From: Balanoglossus misakiensis
Lineage: Eukaryota; Hemichordata
Assembly: GCA_040954595.2 (NCBI GenBank)
Contig: CM082588.2
Location: forward strand, 3,162,001 to 3,226,000
Direction of reading: 5' to 3'
Length of the DNA: 64,000 bases
The notes beneath the pieces are model-generated. The model was not told the origin of the DNA. It was given only the letters and a program-made list of their open reading frames with translations, and made no database searches. This document shows positions 20,839-33,495 of this stretch, one piece after another; positions within the stretch are counted from its first letter, which is position 1; the number at the start of each line of letters is the position of its first letter. The translations under genes were made by a program, and so were the position numbers.

Positions 20839-23575
20839 TCAAGGCAGCGACTTCGCAGCGATGACCATGTTGGCGAGTTTTTGTCTCAGGATGTTCCGCG
20901 GCAGAAGTCCGAGGCCGCAGTCGGGCGCCACAATCAAACGATCGGCCGAGATGTGTTTCAGCGCCTCCGTCAGTCGGTCTCGTATCTCCTCAACCGTTTC
21001 GACGCGACTCTTGGCGATGGCGATGACGCCAAAGACGACTTTGGATATCTTGAAGTGACTAAGGAGAGTCAAGTCGTTGAGTTGGTGCGCGTCTTCGATT
21101 GATACTGCAAAGAAATTGTCAGAAAGATCTGATAAGACGAGCGCAATGACATCATTGGACAGTCTTGTTTCAGTGCGCAGAATTGCATTGGTAACCAAAA
21201 TAACGGCAACACTAAGATGTTTTGCCCCTTGCAATCAATCAACCTTCTGCATTTCCCTTCCCCCTAATTTATCTATAATTAGCAATTCATGGTATTCGTA
21301 CTTGCATCAAACCCGGCTTTGTCCAATCTCTCCGCTAACTGGAAGTAAATTTTTCGATCAGCCTTCAGGTAATCTGTTTGGTCCTGTTGTGGAATATGAA
21401 TGAAAACACTGTGAATCAGCAACAAAATTATTTTATCTTTGTCAATTTTTTGTCATGACTCGATATTGAATTGTTAAGCAAATTTCAAAGACTGGATAGA
21501 ATGAAAGGCTATTGAAAGAAAAGTCACTCACTAAATACAGAGGGTATCCACAGCAGATGTGAACTGTTTTCATCACTTCGGGACCTACTCCCTCGAAACA
21601 TCTGGCTGCGTGGTCTATACCATAGTCCAGCGCTACCTCCGGGTTCCTCACCATGACGGGCTCGTCGAGCTGTATATGCCGGCACCCTGTGTCAGTGGTT
21701 GGAGTCAGTGAAATATTGAGATGTTGTTTCCACCAATACTGTTATATTCAGAAGATAAACTAGACAGCTCTCTGATTGTCCGAGTTAATGAACGTACCTG
21801 CTTTAGCCAACCCTTTGATATGTTCGTTGACTGCTTTGATGAGGTCTTCACTCAATTCTTTGTTGTCCGTGTAAAATTCATCTGTGACGTAAATAAAAAC
21901 GAACATACATTTATTGAAACAACGCTCATGGCTGTAAATCATGCGGGATGAAAAACGAATGTACAGCTGCAATTTCTATATGTCGAATTTTGCTTTGGTT
22001 TGCATGCCTCTCTCATGAATTACTAAAATTAAAATTGATATGCTTACTGACCAAAGATGGCTTCTCTTTACAGGAACACGAGGAACGTATAATTAGAGGC
22101 AAAAATACCAAAAAATCACCAATAACGATTCAGACGAAATGTGCCCACTCCAGACGGGAAACATAAAACGTCAAGAACAAATGTGTCTCTCTGAAGCTGC
22201 CCTGAAAGGACTGATGGCTGAACAACGAAAACGTGAGTCCAATGTTTACTTACTATGAGTGGATCCCATGATGGTCATTGGTCCCGGTACAGTGTATTTC
22301 ACTGGCACGCTAGACATTTCCTTTGATATTACAGAGGAGATGTAAGTTTATGTCACATGACATAGACAAATTCTAAGTAAAGGTACATGTATGCTGACAC
22401 ATGTCAGCGCACACTCGCCCTGGACGTCTGTGAACAACGGCCAGATGTGTGATAAAAATAACTAGTGTGTGGTGTGTCCCCTAAAATACCGAATTACTTA
22501 AAGACAAAAAGTGTCCGCTGTCTCACCTGTGCTACCTTCCATTCCCGAGTAGCCCAATCGTCGCTGTTTTTTAAACCTACAAATAGTAAGAAAACAAAAA
22601 CAGCGCCGAAAACTATAAAAAAAATTCTGGGGCAAGACACTTGTCGGAAATCATGCTAAACATCGTTGGAATATTGGCTTTTTATTAGAATATTAGAAAT
22701 CGCACTGGTATGGTGCACCGTGTTTAAGTAATGACAAGCTTGAAATCATCTAATCTTACCGAGTTTTCTGACAATGCGGGGCAGAGGGGCGGTGATGGCG
22801 CCGTTACGATACGTCTTCATTATAAGATTATCGAAATCGAAGCCCCCAACATGACGACTGAAATGCAACGAGGGAAAAAAGGGATCAAGTTCCCCGATGT
22901 CCCACTGATACGCTCAAACATCTACAGTATGGAAAGTTTAGTGACCCAGTCTGAGAACAGCAAGCAAATAGATATAGCAAAAACACAACAGTCTAGCAGC
23001 CTGGATTACGTGAACTTTGAACTGTAGCCTGATTTTGTGACTAGCACTGAATCTCGTGATATGCATCTAGTAATGATAGATTACATTTATCAGTGACAAA
23101 TGCATAAGCACAAATGCTTTGTCCCGTTGTTTTCTTACCAGAAGTGATATATGTAATTCTCCCTCCTCATCTCACCATCGGTGACAACGTCGATTCCCGC
23201 TTCAATCTGCTCATTAAGAACTTCTTTGGTCGCTGCTTTGGTTTCCTCCTCCAGTCCTATGTAAATAGACGTGTTTTGAGATTTGGCTGGTTCAGATACT
23301 TGCTGCACCACCCTTTGTAGATTTGGGGTGTTAAAACATACAAGAACACTTTGCTCCATACAGGGTTTATAAGAATGACAGTTGAGCTGAGGCAACAGAG
23401 GGTCATGGCCGATCGTGTCACGATGCAGCTTACCTTGTTCGTCTTGGTCGTCGCGGAATGCGGAGAAAGCGGAGGGCGTGTATTTGTCACGGCGGTGGGA
23501 TATGTTGAACCAGTCAGGGATCTTCAAATTGGCCGGTTTGGGGTAACTGCCCACTACGGTTGTCTGCAGGGGCAT
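20839..23575 (-). CDS. MetE-type methionine synthase-like enzyme, tandem copy A
   Basis: Nine exons on the minus strand: 23575-23434, 23256-23139, 22857-22760, 22576-22527, 22320-22254, 21881-21798, 21686-21532, 21383-21302 and 21104-20839, giving 353 residues. It is a single barrel matching the C-terminal catalytic half of cobalamin-independent methionine synthase: TTVVGSYPKP at the start (IGSFPQT in MetE), VTDGEMRREN, GPMTIMGST, IQLDEP, and the four zinc-ligand positions H229-x-C231, E269 (ISIED) and C328 (APDCGL). Known MetE enzymes move a methyl group to a zinc-bound homocysteine thiolate. The N-terminal half of full-length MetE is absent, as in the short microbial and archaeal forms, so substrate and methyl donor are uncertain. 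Exon 1 is six bases longer than in copies B and C. Confidence 0.88.
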
Positions 23576-24200
23576 AGTGCTGGACAAAAAGAGACAATAT
23601 TCGGAGTTCTTACTGGACTGCGGGCTCCGCACAATCTTGTCCGCACGGTGACCAACGACCTGCACGTCAAATATTCCCTTTGTTGTGCGTGCGGTTCCAT
23701 ATCTTTTCGATAATCTATAATTGATACGCAGTTTACTTGAAGACTTGTTGCTTTGATTTCTTGAAATTTATGCGGCCCTAGTCAGGAAGGGGTCAAAGTC
23801 CAAGAGACTTTTCTGTGATAGCATTCGCCACCTTATTCAGATGTGACACTGAAAACATGATGCGTTATGACTCACATAACAATGAGACAAATGTAAACGA
23901 GTTCAGAAGAGTTAATTTTTTTATTTTCCATCAAATATAACTCGCTTCTGACGGTGATGGCGGTGTTTATAGCGGGCAGTAGAGGAGGTAAAAACATTAT
24001 AAGCTTAAAATTGCAGATATTATTATCACAACACTCATTGTATCACTTATCCGAGCCGTTACTTAAAATACACGCACTGCAGGAAAATTCAGGAAGTCCG
24101 CGATACAATTCTGAACTAAACAACATGGATGAAAAACTCTGTTGACTCAAGTAAGTACATCTCGACAGTTGAGAGCGGCAACGTCAAATCAGCGCGGAGA
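23576..24200. other. Spacer between MetE-like copies A and B
   Basis: 625 bp holding the promoter of copy A and the 3' UTR of copy B. A minus-strand AATAAA lies at 23920-23925, about 280 bp past the stop of copy B. Confidence 0.5.
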
Positions 24201-27200
24201 TCAAGACAGGGACTTGGCAGCAATGGCCATGTTCGTTATCTTCTGTTTCAGAATATTCCTCGGCAAGAACCCCAGACCGCAGTCGGGCGCCACCACCAGT
24301 CGCTCGGCGGGGATGTGCTCCAGCGCCTCGGCCAGTCGCTTCTGTATCTCCTCCACCGTCTCCACTCGACTCTTCGCCACGTCGACGACACCCAGAACAA
24401 CTTTGGACTTCTTGAAATGCTCCAGCAGAGTCAGATCGTTGTGTCTGTGAGCATCTTCGATGGAGACTGTGAAAATGCATACAAGAAAAAAGGTGTAAAT
24501 ACAATCGTGTATCAAGGTGTAAACTCTTTCATCCCCAGTTCTATAGAGATCCAACATTGCCAAAAACACAATGGGTATGGACTGAACCATTGTAGTGAAA
24601 GGGTTGAAGACATCGAGTCAAACGTAGATATACTTACCTTCATCAAAGCCGGCGTTGTCCAACCTCTCCGCTAATTGGAAATAGATCTTTCGGTCAGCCT
24701 TCCAGTAATCTTTTTGGTCCTATTACGAGAAAAGTGGAATTTACTTGAGATGTTTCTTCAGTCAGAGTTTGATTGCGAATCGTACTAATGGGACCCGGGA
24801 GAAATGTGAGGGTCGAAGAAGATAGTACAGTGCTCCAACTGAGTGACAGACATGCAGACATCTGAAGATTTCTCACCAGGTAATTTGGATATCCACAACA
24901 AACGTGAACCGATTTCGTCACTTCCGGCCCAACTCCCTCGAAACATTTGCCTGCATGGTCTATACCGTAGTCCAAGGCCACGCCGGGGCTTCTCACCATC
25001 GCCGGCTCGTCCAGCTGTATATGCCGACAACCTGTGACAGTTGTGAAGACAAAATGGTGCTAACGACTCCGCGGTGGTGCTTGTATGCCAGATATACAAT
25101 TCGTTCATGTTTGACATGCTTACTCTTGTTCGTTTGGGTTGCAAATCCTGGGAAAACATTGTATGGCAGTCTCGTCCCATATCATCCTTTGGAAACCGGG
25201 ATATGACGAGGGCCTGTAATGTCTCGCTTCACCGAATGGATATGGGAGAGGACGGAATAGGAAGATGACATCGCCGTTGGTGGCGCCCTCATCAACCACA
25301 GTTGCCATGACACCAAGCAAATCGGTCGAGGCATACAATACATTGTACTGAATCGACACTGTATTGAACCTACCAGCTTCGGCCAGTCCTTTGATCTGTT
25401 CATTGACTAGTTTGATGAGATCTTCACTCAGGTCTTTGTTGTCCGCGTAAAATTCATCTGTGGTGTAAAAACAATAGCAAAGAAACGATGGTCATTGTTG
25501 CAGCTCAGCTACCTTTAGGTCTTAAGTTAAAGAAACATCTTTCCATAGACACAAGCCAATCGAAGTTGCAATCGGAGGAACTTCTAAGTAGACCCAGCCT
25601 TTCTAAATCCCTTTCAGAGATGACAGTTGGACTTACAAATCGAATAATTGGCTAGTCATCTTCAAATATGTTCAGACGTGGCAGTCGCGTACTCATGAAG
25701 TAGCAAGGCACATGTCTGTATTATTTTCGTTATTTCCTACGCAGATAGACATGCTGTACATGTCGCTTGCGAATGCAGACAATATTCTAAGCCTCTCTAC
25801 AGATGAAACACGAGTACTTACTGTGACTGGATCCCATGATGGCCATCGGTCCCGGAATCGTGTACTTCACTGGTGCGCTGGATATCTCCTTTGAAATCAA
25901 ATTCAGAAATTGACAGCATAGCACGTTCGGATACTTTATTCAACATGATGCCAAAGTCAAGCTCAAGTTAGGCCTACCTGTGTCTTCTGCCATTCGTCAG
26001 CAGCCCAGTAGTTGGGCGTATCGTCAATGTCATCAGTGCCGACTAAAATGATAACAAAACAGTGTCATGGATGTACTTGTCGACGAGCTGTACTTTAAAT
26101 GTACTCATGGATTGTTGAGTTTATGTAATTCATTCATAGCCAACACAGAAAATATGTCTACTTAGGATAGGATGACTTGAACAGGTTCGAATCGCCAAAC
26201 ATAAAGACGGAGTTCGTGTAGGTTCTGAAATCTTTGGCAAGATTTACGTCGGATAGTTTCTCAAAATAGACAATCATATCTTTGAACATGATGAGTCGGG
26301 ACTCGAACGGCCCACACGAGACACTTTGGCGATTCAATAATTCTGAATATACCTTGATTTACATTTAAGGCGTTTAAAATGAAATCTTACCAATTTTGCC
26401 GACGATCCGAGGCAGAAGAGACGTGAGGGCGCCATTACGACTTGTTTTTACGATGAGGTTCGTAAAATCAAATCCTTCATATCGACGACTGCAACGGGAA
26501 CAAAATGCAATAAAATTAGCAAGCTAATTATGTCAGTAGCAGATCTGGGGCAGCATATTTTAGTCTGACAAACTGGCCCAATTTGAACTTGTTCTGGCGG
26601 GCCCAAACTGCATAGTACATCAAATCGAAAATATACAGGACAGCAACAGGAACATAGAGATAAGAGAGACAACACTGTCATTGACACTGTTGTAACCTGC
26701 AGGGTGTCCTTCTCACCAAAAGTGAAAAATGTAATTTTCTCTCCTCATCTCACCATCGGTTACAACATCGATTCCCGCTTCGATCTGCTCATTAAGAACT
26801 TCTTTGGTCGCTGCCGTGATTTGCTTCTCCAATTCTGTGAATGTGGATGCAGATAAAACCATGGACCATAGGCAGTCTACTGCCTATGCATAGACATTGT
26901 AATAGAGCCTAGAGGGGGGTGTCCATGATGGAAGACTTGGAGATTTCGCAACCAAACGGAAGAAGTTCGTTCAGCGATTCAACGCGGGCGTTATCAGAAC
27001 ATTCCAATTAAAGAAACAGCTAGTTTTTCACATGTCCGTAATCGTCAGAATTGCGCAAGCGCTACTGTTGATTGAATTCGTCAGCTGTTGATATGTGCAG
27101 TTTCCATTCTGTAAAAAAAACAGTGGCTTTGCCAAAGCTCAACTCCGGATGTGACGTAGCAGCTTCAATTTTCCTAGCGGGAGATCCTGTTCCAGACGAA

Positions 27201-29616
27201 GAGCGTGTGTTAAAAAAGAGAAATGTCGAAAGTGACGAAAGGGTCTCTCTGCAACACTTCTCTCCACACTCTCTGAAAAAAAGTTCCATCGCCCCAGATC
27301 TTGATGGTGAGTCGTCGATTCTGTTATGTTACATGTAACTTGCTGCTGGGCGCAGAGGGAAGTTGTTTGTGTTGTGATAAGCTGGCACCCACTCCGAGAA
27401 ACCTCACGTTTATAAGCATTTCACATTCACACGTTTATTCAACACACATTGTACATGCTACAAGTGAGAAGGTAAATGAGTTGCAAGTATTTTTCCTGTT
27501 TTGTATCGCAAACGCTGTATATTGTGAAACAGATACATGTATTCTCGGCTGGGAGACGAACTGGTGTTCTTCTGTCCTCGATTTTACATTTCTTCGTTGT
27601 CTTTATGGGGGAGAAGAGGGAGAAACCACACGAACATTATCAGATCTAGAGCCGCCAACATCTGTGTTTGAAGGGATTGCTGGTGGAAGCTGTAGGCACC
27701 ATTTCGCGCAAGCGCAATTCTGACGATTACTCAGCTTTGAGCGACTCGGGAGATTTTCCTTTTGTGGTTATTTGCTGCTGTACGCTAGACATCCCTTATG
27801 TTACAGGCGACCCCTTTTATACACATGTACTTAAAAATTCCACACCTTGCAGTAAATGAGAGCTTTCTGTTATTATGCACACAGTTTGAATCGTACGTGA
27901 CTAATTTGAGATTATAAGACATTCAGAAACGATCGTATAAATTCTATGAAAGTGCATTGACGTTTTTGCAAAAAAAAAGCCAATGCGTCCGAACTTTTAG
28001 TGACCCACCATTGTCTATAAAAGAAAGCTCCCTTAGGTAAGCCTCGTACACATTACTACTGTACTCGTATATCCACTATAGTATGTGCGTCGCTAGGCGA
28101 CGGATGACCGCACTGAACGGCCCCTGAATACATTTCAAAAATTACATATACCACGAAATACTACATCAATAATTGAAGGTAATGGATATGAGTGCTGCTC
28201 ACGTTCACGCAAATTCTGAAACCGTACCGTGTCACGAATTTAAACACCCCCCTTTCCCGTTCACATGTAAATAATTTCTAATACTGTGTGTTTGTAGTGT
28301 GTTTTCATCGTTGCCAAACGACATGATATATGCCAACAATCCCAGGGCCAGCGCTGAGAACTTGTCATAATAACATCAGCATATTGCAATTGTCTCGGAG
28401 CGAGGCTCTCCTCAAATTAGCATGATGGTCTGACCAGCACGTGAGTAACACGTGTGCTGGTGTTTACGGCGAGAAAATCATGATTTTAATCAGATTGGAT
28501 TCTGACAAGAATCAACCCAGACCAAGGCCATGATAATTGTACAAGTATAAGTTATCACTGAAGTATCATACGATGGACAGATAAAAACATGTCGCAAAAC
28601 GAAAAAAAAAGAGAATTCTTTCTGCAAACCCCTCAAAATAATCCTTCGGTAAACCTGTAAGATTTCTTGGAAAACGAAAAAAAAAAATTCTGCCTGTTTC
28701 TAATAAGTGGTTTGTCTACTGCAAATGAAAAATGCCCCTGTTGACAGAGTAATAATTCAAAACTAAATTCGCCTGCCCACCCGAACGATCGCGCCTGGCC
28801 CAAACGAATGAAACACGCGACAAACAATTCCAGTCCTGCATTGTGACACCGTTGAACCCAAGTAACAATGACCGAAGGTCGATCTGTTATTTTTTTTCTC
28901 TGTCGAGATGCGACGAAACGAAAATGCGCTTGCTCTGAAAATTTCATTCCACACCATATTTTATCATGACGACGTTAATAGGGATTTTTTTTTGAAATTT
29001 AAAGCAGTATAACCCTTCTGTGCTGTATGTATTTTTGTACGTTACTGTGTATTGTTGCAAGTACCATTACATTATAAGGGTTGATGGCCTGATGCGCGCG
29101 CATGCCCTTTGTTGATTATTTTGTGAATTTATTTTTGCGGTATTGTGAACAATTACAGAATGTAGTTTTTAGGGTTTTTTCCCGTTTTATGTGTAGTGAG
29201 CTGCCTAATATAGCTGCCAGATGGTTTGGCAGCATTCCATGTGGGCACTTACTGTCACAGAATTTTTTTTTTCTCAACATGGGTCGACGCTACAGGGACA
29301 TGGGCGATTCGCAAACACGGCGAAATTCGACCGGTTCTCATTCCGCACACGACGTGCTCTGAATATTGTAAACAACACAATCACGTAAAACCCAATGCAA
29401 GCTTCTGAGAGCGAGGGGGCACTGTGGGTGATGTGTGATGTTGTTGTGCAAATGACTGTGTCAAGCTTGAGGCGGCTTACCTTCGGCTTCATGGCTGTCG
29501 TGAAATTTAGAGAACGTAGACGGACAGTATCTGTGATGCCGCATTTGGAACCAGTCCGGCATCTTCAAAACGGAGGGTTTCGGGTAACTGCCTACCACGG
29601 TCGTCTGTAACGGCAT
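24201..29616 (-). CDS. MetE-type methionine synthase-like enzyme, tandem copy B
   Basis: Nine exons on the minus strand: 29616-29481, 26834-26717, 26488-26391, 26042-25978, 25888-25822, 25457-25374, 25031-24877, 24719-24638 and 24466-24201, giving 356 residues. Same domain and motifs as the neighbours: TTVVGSYPKP, VTDGEMRREN, IQLDEP and zinc-ligand positions H232-x-C234, E272 and C331. Intron 1 is enlarged to about 2.6 kb and carries an inverted-repeat element. Exon 4 is 65 nt against 50 nt in A and C, adding five residues in a variable loop after the RIVGKI segment. The reading frame is intact throughout with good splice sites, so the copy looks functional. Confidence 0.88.
27038..27730. mobile_element. 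Inverted-repeat element inside intron 1 of copy B
   Basis: gtaatcgtcagaattgcgc at 27038-27056 is repeated exactly as its reverse complement at 27712-27730, and part of the adjacent gcgcaagcgc also pairs. The 693-bp interval has no recognisable transposase. It resembles a non-autonomous cut-and-paste element; a target-site duplication was not seen. Confidence 0.5.
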
Positions 29617-30297
29617 TTTGTGGCCCAGTCTTCCGTCGATCAGCAAGCGAATGTTGTATGTATACGCATTTATCGCCGGATCGATGCCAAAGTGACGTAT
29701 AACTACGTCATCTGATTTGAATATTTAATGCTCAGTCCAATACAAGTCTGTTATACATTACTTGAAACAATAACTTGAAAATGTTAAACCGCTTCCCCTC
29801 AACAAGAACCAGACGAAACCGGTATACCTATTCTTTACTATCAATCACGTGATCTGGCAATGTGTCACATGGCGCAGTCATTTCCAGATGACGGGCAAGC
29901 AATATTTCGGCATCCAGTAAAAGTTTTTCCGAGTATGTTTTTACTTTAGAACCGCCAAACACATAACATGTATCGGGTATGTTGCCTCATCAGCCTCATT
30001 GCATTTCGTCTGCACAGTCTTTGTCTGCACCACCGTAAGTCCACGTTGCTGAAGTTGCCCGTCATCTGGAAATTTGAATGCGAACGTAACTGCCACCTGA
30101 ACGCGTCTGACGTCATTTGATAGCGAAGAATACTGGTATGGGTTTATAGGGAGTGTTCAGATTTTACCTCCGGGGGGTCTAGGGTTACTGCGTATAACTG
30201 TAAAAGTTACATCCAATGTGATAATGATCACGTTTCAAACAGATGTAACACTCGATGGACCATGTCCTTTATCCAATCAACGAGTGTTTGTCGCGTT
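29617..30297. other. Spacer between MetE-like copies B and C
   Basis: About 680 bp with the promoter of copy B and the 3' UTR of copy C. Nothing else recognised. Confidence 0.5.
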
Positions 30298-33200
30298 TTA
30301 GGGCAGAGACTTAGCGGCGGTGACCATATTCGTGATCTTCTGCTTCAGAATATCTGGCGGCAGGAACCCAAGACCGCAGTCGGGCGCAACCATCAGGCGC
30401 TCGGCTGGTATGTATTTCAACGCGTCGATCAGTCGGTTTCGGATACCTTCTACTGTTTCCACGCGAGTGTTGGCCACGGCGACGACTCCGATGATGACCT
30501 TGGACTTCTTGAAGTGTCCCAACAGAGCCAAGTCGTTGTGTTGGTGTGCGTCTTCGATGGATACTGCAGAAGTCGCACAAAACGGTGGGATGAATGCAAG
30601 AAAACTTTTTGAATACATACAGATGCTTGAAAAATACCAATAGGCAAGTTCCGTCAACTTCAATATTGGGATCACGGCGGCTTGATCACACCCCTCTCCG
30701 GCATCATGCCGTGTCAGTTACTGCATATAAACACACCTATCACTCGAAGACATTGGCAGTGACCAAACTAAGAAGACAATTGCAACAGCGACGGAAATTA
30801 AAGATACCGTGGAAGATCTGTGGTCGATTTAGAATTTTGCTTTTCAACCGGTATTCTTAAAGACAAATTTTCATAGTCACCATACCAGAATAACCCAGGC
30901 AAATGAACAACCAGATCCTTACTTGCATCGAACCCAGCATTGTCTAGTTGGTCTGCCAGCTGGAAATAACTGGAACGATTGGCCTTCATGAAGTCTGCTT
31001 GGTCCTGTTATGGAGGGAAAAACAACACGTAACAATAGGGGAATTTGATGTGTTCATATTATTTAGGCACGTAATCCACATAAAGGCATTACATGAAGTC
31101 TATAATACGGCCTGATTTTGTTTCAGTAAAAGACGTGGCTATGAATTTGTCTTAAAAAGCAAGGCCAAAGAAACTAGGAAATGGACGCCAAAGAGACCAG
31201 AACAGTCTGCAAATAAAGACTCTTGACAAAAATACTCACCAAATGTGTTGGATACCCACAACATAGATGAATTACTTTCATCACTTCGGGCCCTACCCCC
31301 TCGAAACACCTGGCTGCGTGGTCTATACCAAAGTCCAATGCTACGTCCGGGTTCCTCACCATTACTGGCTCGTCGAGCTGTATATGCCGGCAACCTGTGG
31401 TGTAAAGAAAGTATTTACCGGATGAAGACATTTCAATTGTATTTTATCCAGATTTATATATTCAGAGTTAAACACTCAGTCATAACAAGGTTTATGGTCA
31501 TACCGGCTTGTTGTCTTCATTGGTCGTCGCCGTTGGGGCGACAAACAGCGACTAACGAGTCATTATTTTATACTGTGTATAGAAACCGTGTTCAACCTGC
31601 CTGCATCAGCCAATCCTTTTATTTGGTCGTTGATAACTTTGACGAGATCACCGCCTAGCTCTTTGTCGTCAGTGTAAAATTCATCTGTGAAGCAAAGATA
31701 GTACATGTATGATAAACTACAAGTAGGAAAATATTTTACGGAACTTGAGCATACCAAACTACGACGAGAAATACTCAGTAATCAGTCTCGTGATAATTCC
31801 CGGCCTTCAACGTACGTGAAAAGATCTAAAATCCAGTCTTACTATGAGTAGATCCCATGATCGTCATTGGTCCTGGTACAGTGTATTTCACTGGCACGCT
31901 AGACATTTCCTTAAAAACAAAAATATCAATCAATGTTTAAAATTATATATTTACATGTGTCTCATTATACACATAATTACAATTATGTAAAATTCAGAAA
32001 AATTCGCAAACCTGTGTTTCTTTCCATTCAAGGGCTGCCCAGAGGTCACAGCTAGTGGATCCTGTATGTGTGTAAAAAGTTCAAACTTCACTGTAGTTAT
32101 AACAGTACTTTTGAAAATTACAATAGGCTTGGCTGTATAGTCAGAGGCAGCGACACTAATAGTGTGAGCGATTAGTTTAATACCGTTAGTTACACGCAAG
32201 CCTGCGAAATCGCGATATCCATGAGAAAAGTTTTTTTTTCCGAGGCGCGTAGCCATGCACCTTTATTCAGAAAGATTTGTCTGTGGATATTGGCAATATC
32301 AGTACCCCCCCCCCCCTATAGGGACAATTGTAACGATGACATCATATTTAGTAGGTGAAATAGATATATCGTGTATCCGGCCTGAAAGGGTTAATACACT
32401 CCATTTCAGGAGTTTACTAGTGCTTACTTGCAATTTTGCCTACAATGCGAGGTAGACGAGCCTCTAGGGCGCCATTACGATATGCCTTTTGGATTAGATT
32501 AGTGAAATCAAAGCCATCAAGTCGACGACTGAAATAAAAAGTGCGAGAAAAAAAATTAACTGGATGTCCATTGCTGCGAGCCGCCCTGATTTTGAATAAG
32601 AAAACATGTCCATTGGACCGTTGGATCGCCCAAAACACACAGAAAATTCCACCAGCATATAGAAATAATTCCAGATGGCAGCTAGTACTAAATCAATTCA
32701 AGGGTCCATACAATTATAACACACTAAAATTAATATAACATAATTTTGACAAGTTTTTAACTAAATATTGTGCTCACCAAAAGTAGAAAATGTAATTTTC
32801 TCGTTTAATCTCGCCGTCCGTCACAACATCGATACCTAATTCAATTTGTTCATTAAGAACTTGACTTGTCGCCTCCTTGATTTCTTTCTCCAGTTCTGCA
32901 AAATAACTCACAAAATAAATTTCATTCCCAGGCCTGCTCTCTCTCATTTTCGACCCGTGTAGACACGTGATCATATAGATATTGAAAACGTTGGTCAAAG
33001 TGCTAGTTACCTTCGGTCGAAGTGACCTTGAAACAACTTTGCGATAACTCTGCCAGCTCAGACCAGAAAGAGGTCAGCAGATCAGATGGTCTCTACAGAT
33101 ATACCATGGGAATGCATCCACGAGACAGAGCGTGCATTTATTGCACGATCGCACGTTCGACTACATACATGTAACCAGAAAGTCTTCACTTGGATGCAGT

Positions 33201-33495
33201 GAATTCTGTAACTGGGTCAGATAGAGTGACACAGTCCGCCCACACCGTGTTAACGGATTGTGTTTTTTTTCGATACAGATCTAGAATCACAGCGCAGCGC
33301 AGCGCTATCTCAGGGTTGATCTCCCGGCATTCCTTCCGCGCTGAGTTCTGACTACCTACCTCCGCTGCCGTGGTCGTCGTGAAATTTCGAGTACAGCGAC
33401 GGCGAGTAAATGTGCTGTGGTATTTTGAACCAGTCGGGGATGTTTAAATTTGCCGGCTTGGGGTAGCTCCCCACAACGGTCGTCGGTAGCGGCAT
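30298..33495 (-). CDS. MetE-type methionine synthase-like enzyme, tandem copy C
   Basis: Nine exons on the minus strand: 33495-33360, 32895-32778, 32528-32428, 32061-32012, 31909-31843, 31684-31601, 31394-31240, 31004-30923 and 30563-30298 (TAA), giving 352 residues. Motifs as in the other copies: TTVVGSYPKP, VTDGEIKREN, GPMTIMGST, IQLDEPVMV, and zinc-ligand positions H228-x-C230, E268 and C327. Intron positions and phases match copies A and B. The donor after exon 6 is GC (gatgcag/gcaggt) where A and B have GT; using it is the only way to keep the frame into exon 7. Exon 3 is three bases longer than in the other copies. Intact and probably functional. Confidence 0.87.
31595..31600 (-). other. 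Non-canonical GC splice donor in copy C
   Basis: The minus strand reads gatgcag/gcaggttg at the end of exon 6. The matching donors are g/gtacgt in copy A and g/gtaggt in copy B. The nearby gttgaa site would break the frame. Confidence 0.65.
32305..32316. repeat. Poly-C tract
   Basis: Twelve C in a row within an intron of copy C. Confidence 0.9.

Noticed and set aside
26161-26210. Possible tRNA B-box (ggttcgaatc)
   Set aside because: No A-box at the right distance and no cloverleaf stems could be drawn; it lies in an intron of MetE-like copy B.
27072-27338. Possible exon or transposase fragment (88 codons) in intron 1 of copy B
   Set aside because: A donor-like gtgagt follows, but there is no domain signature and no partner exon. 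It lies inside the inverted-repeat element and was not called as a gene.
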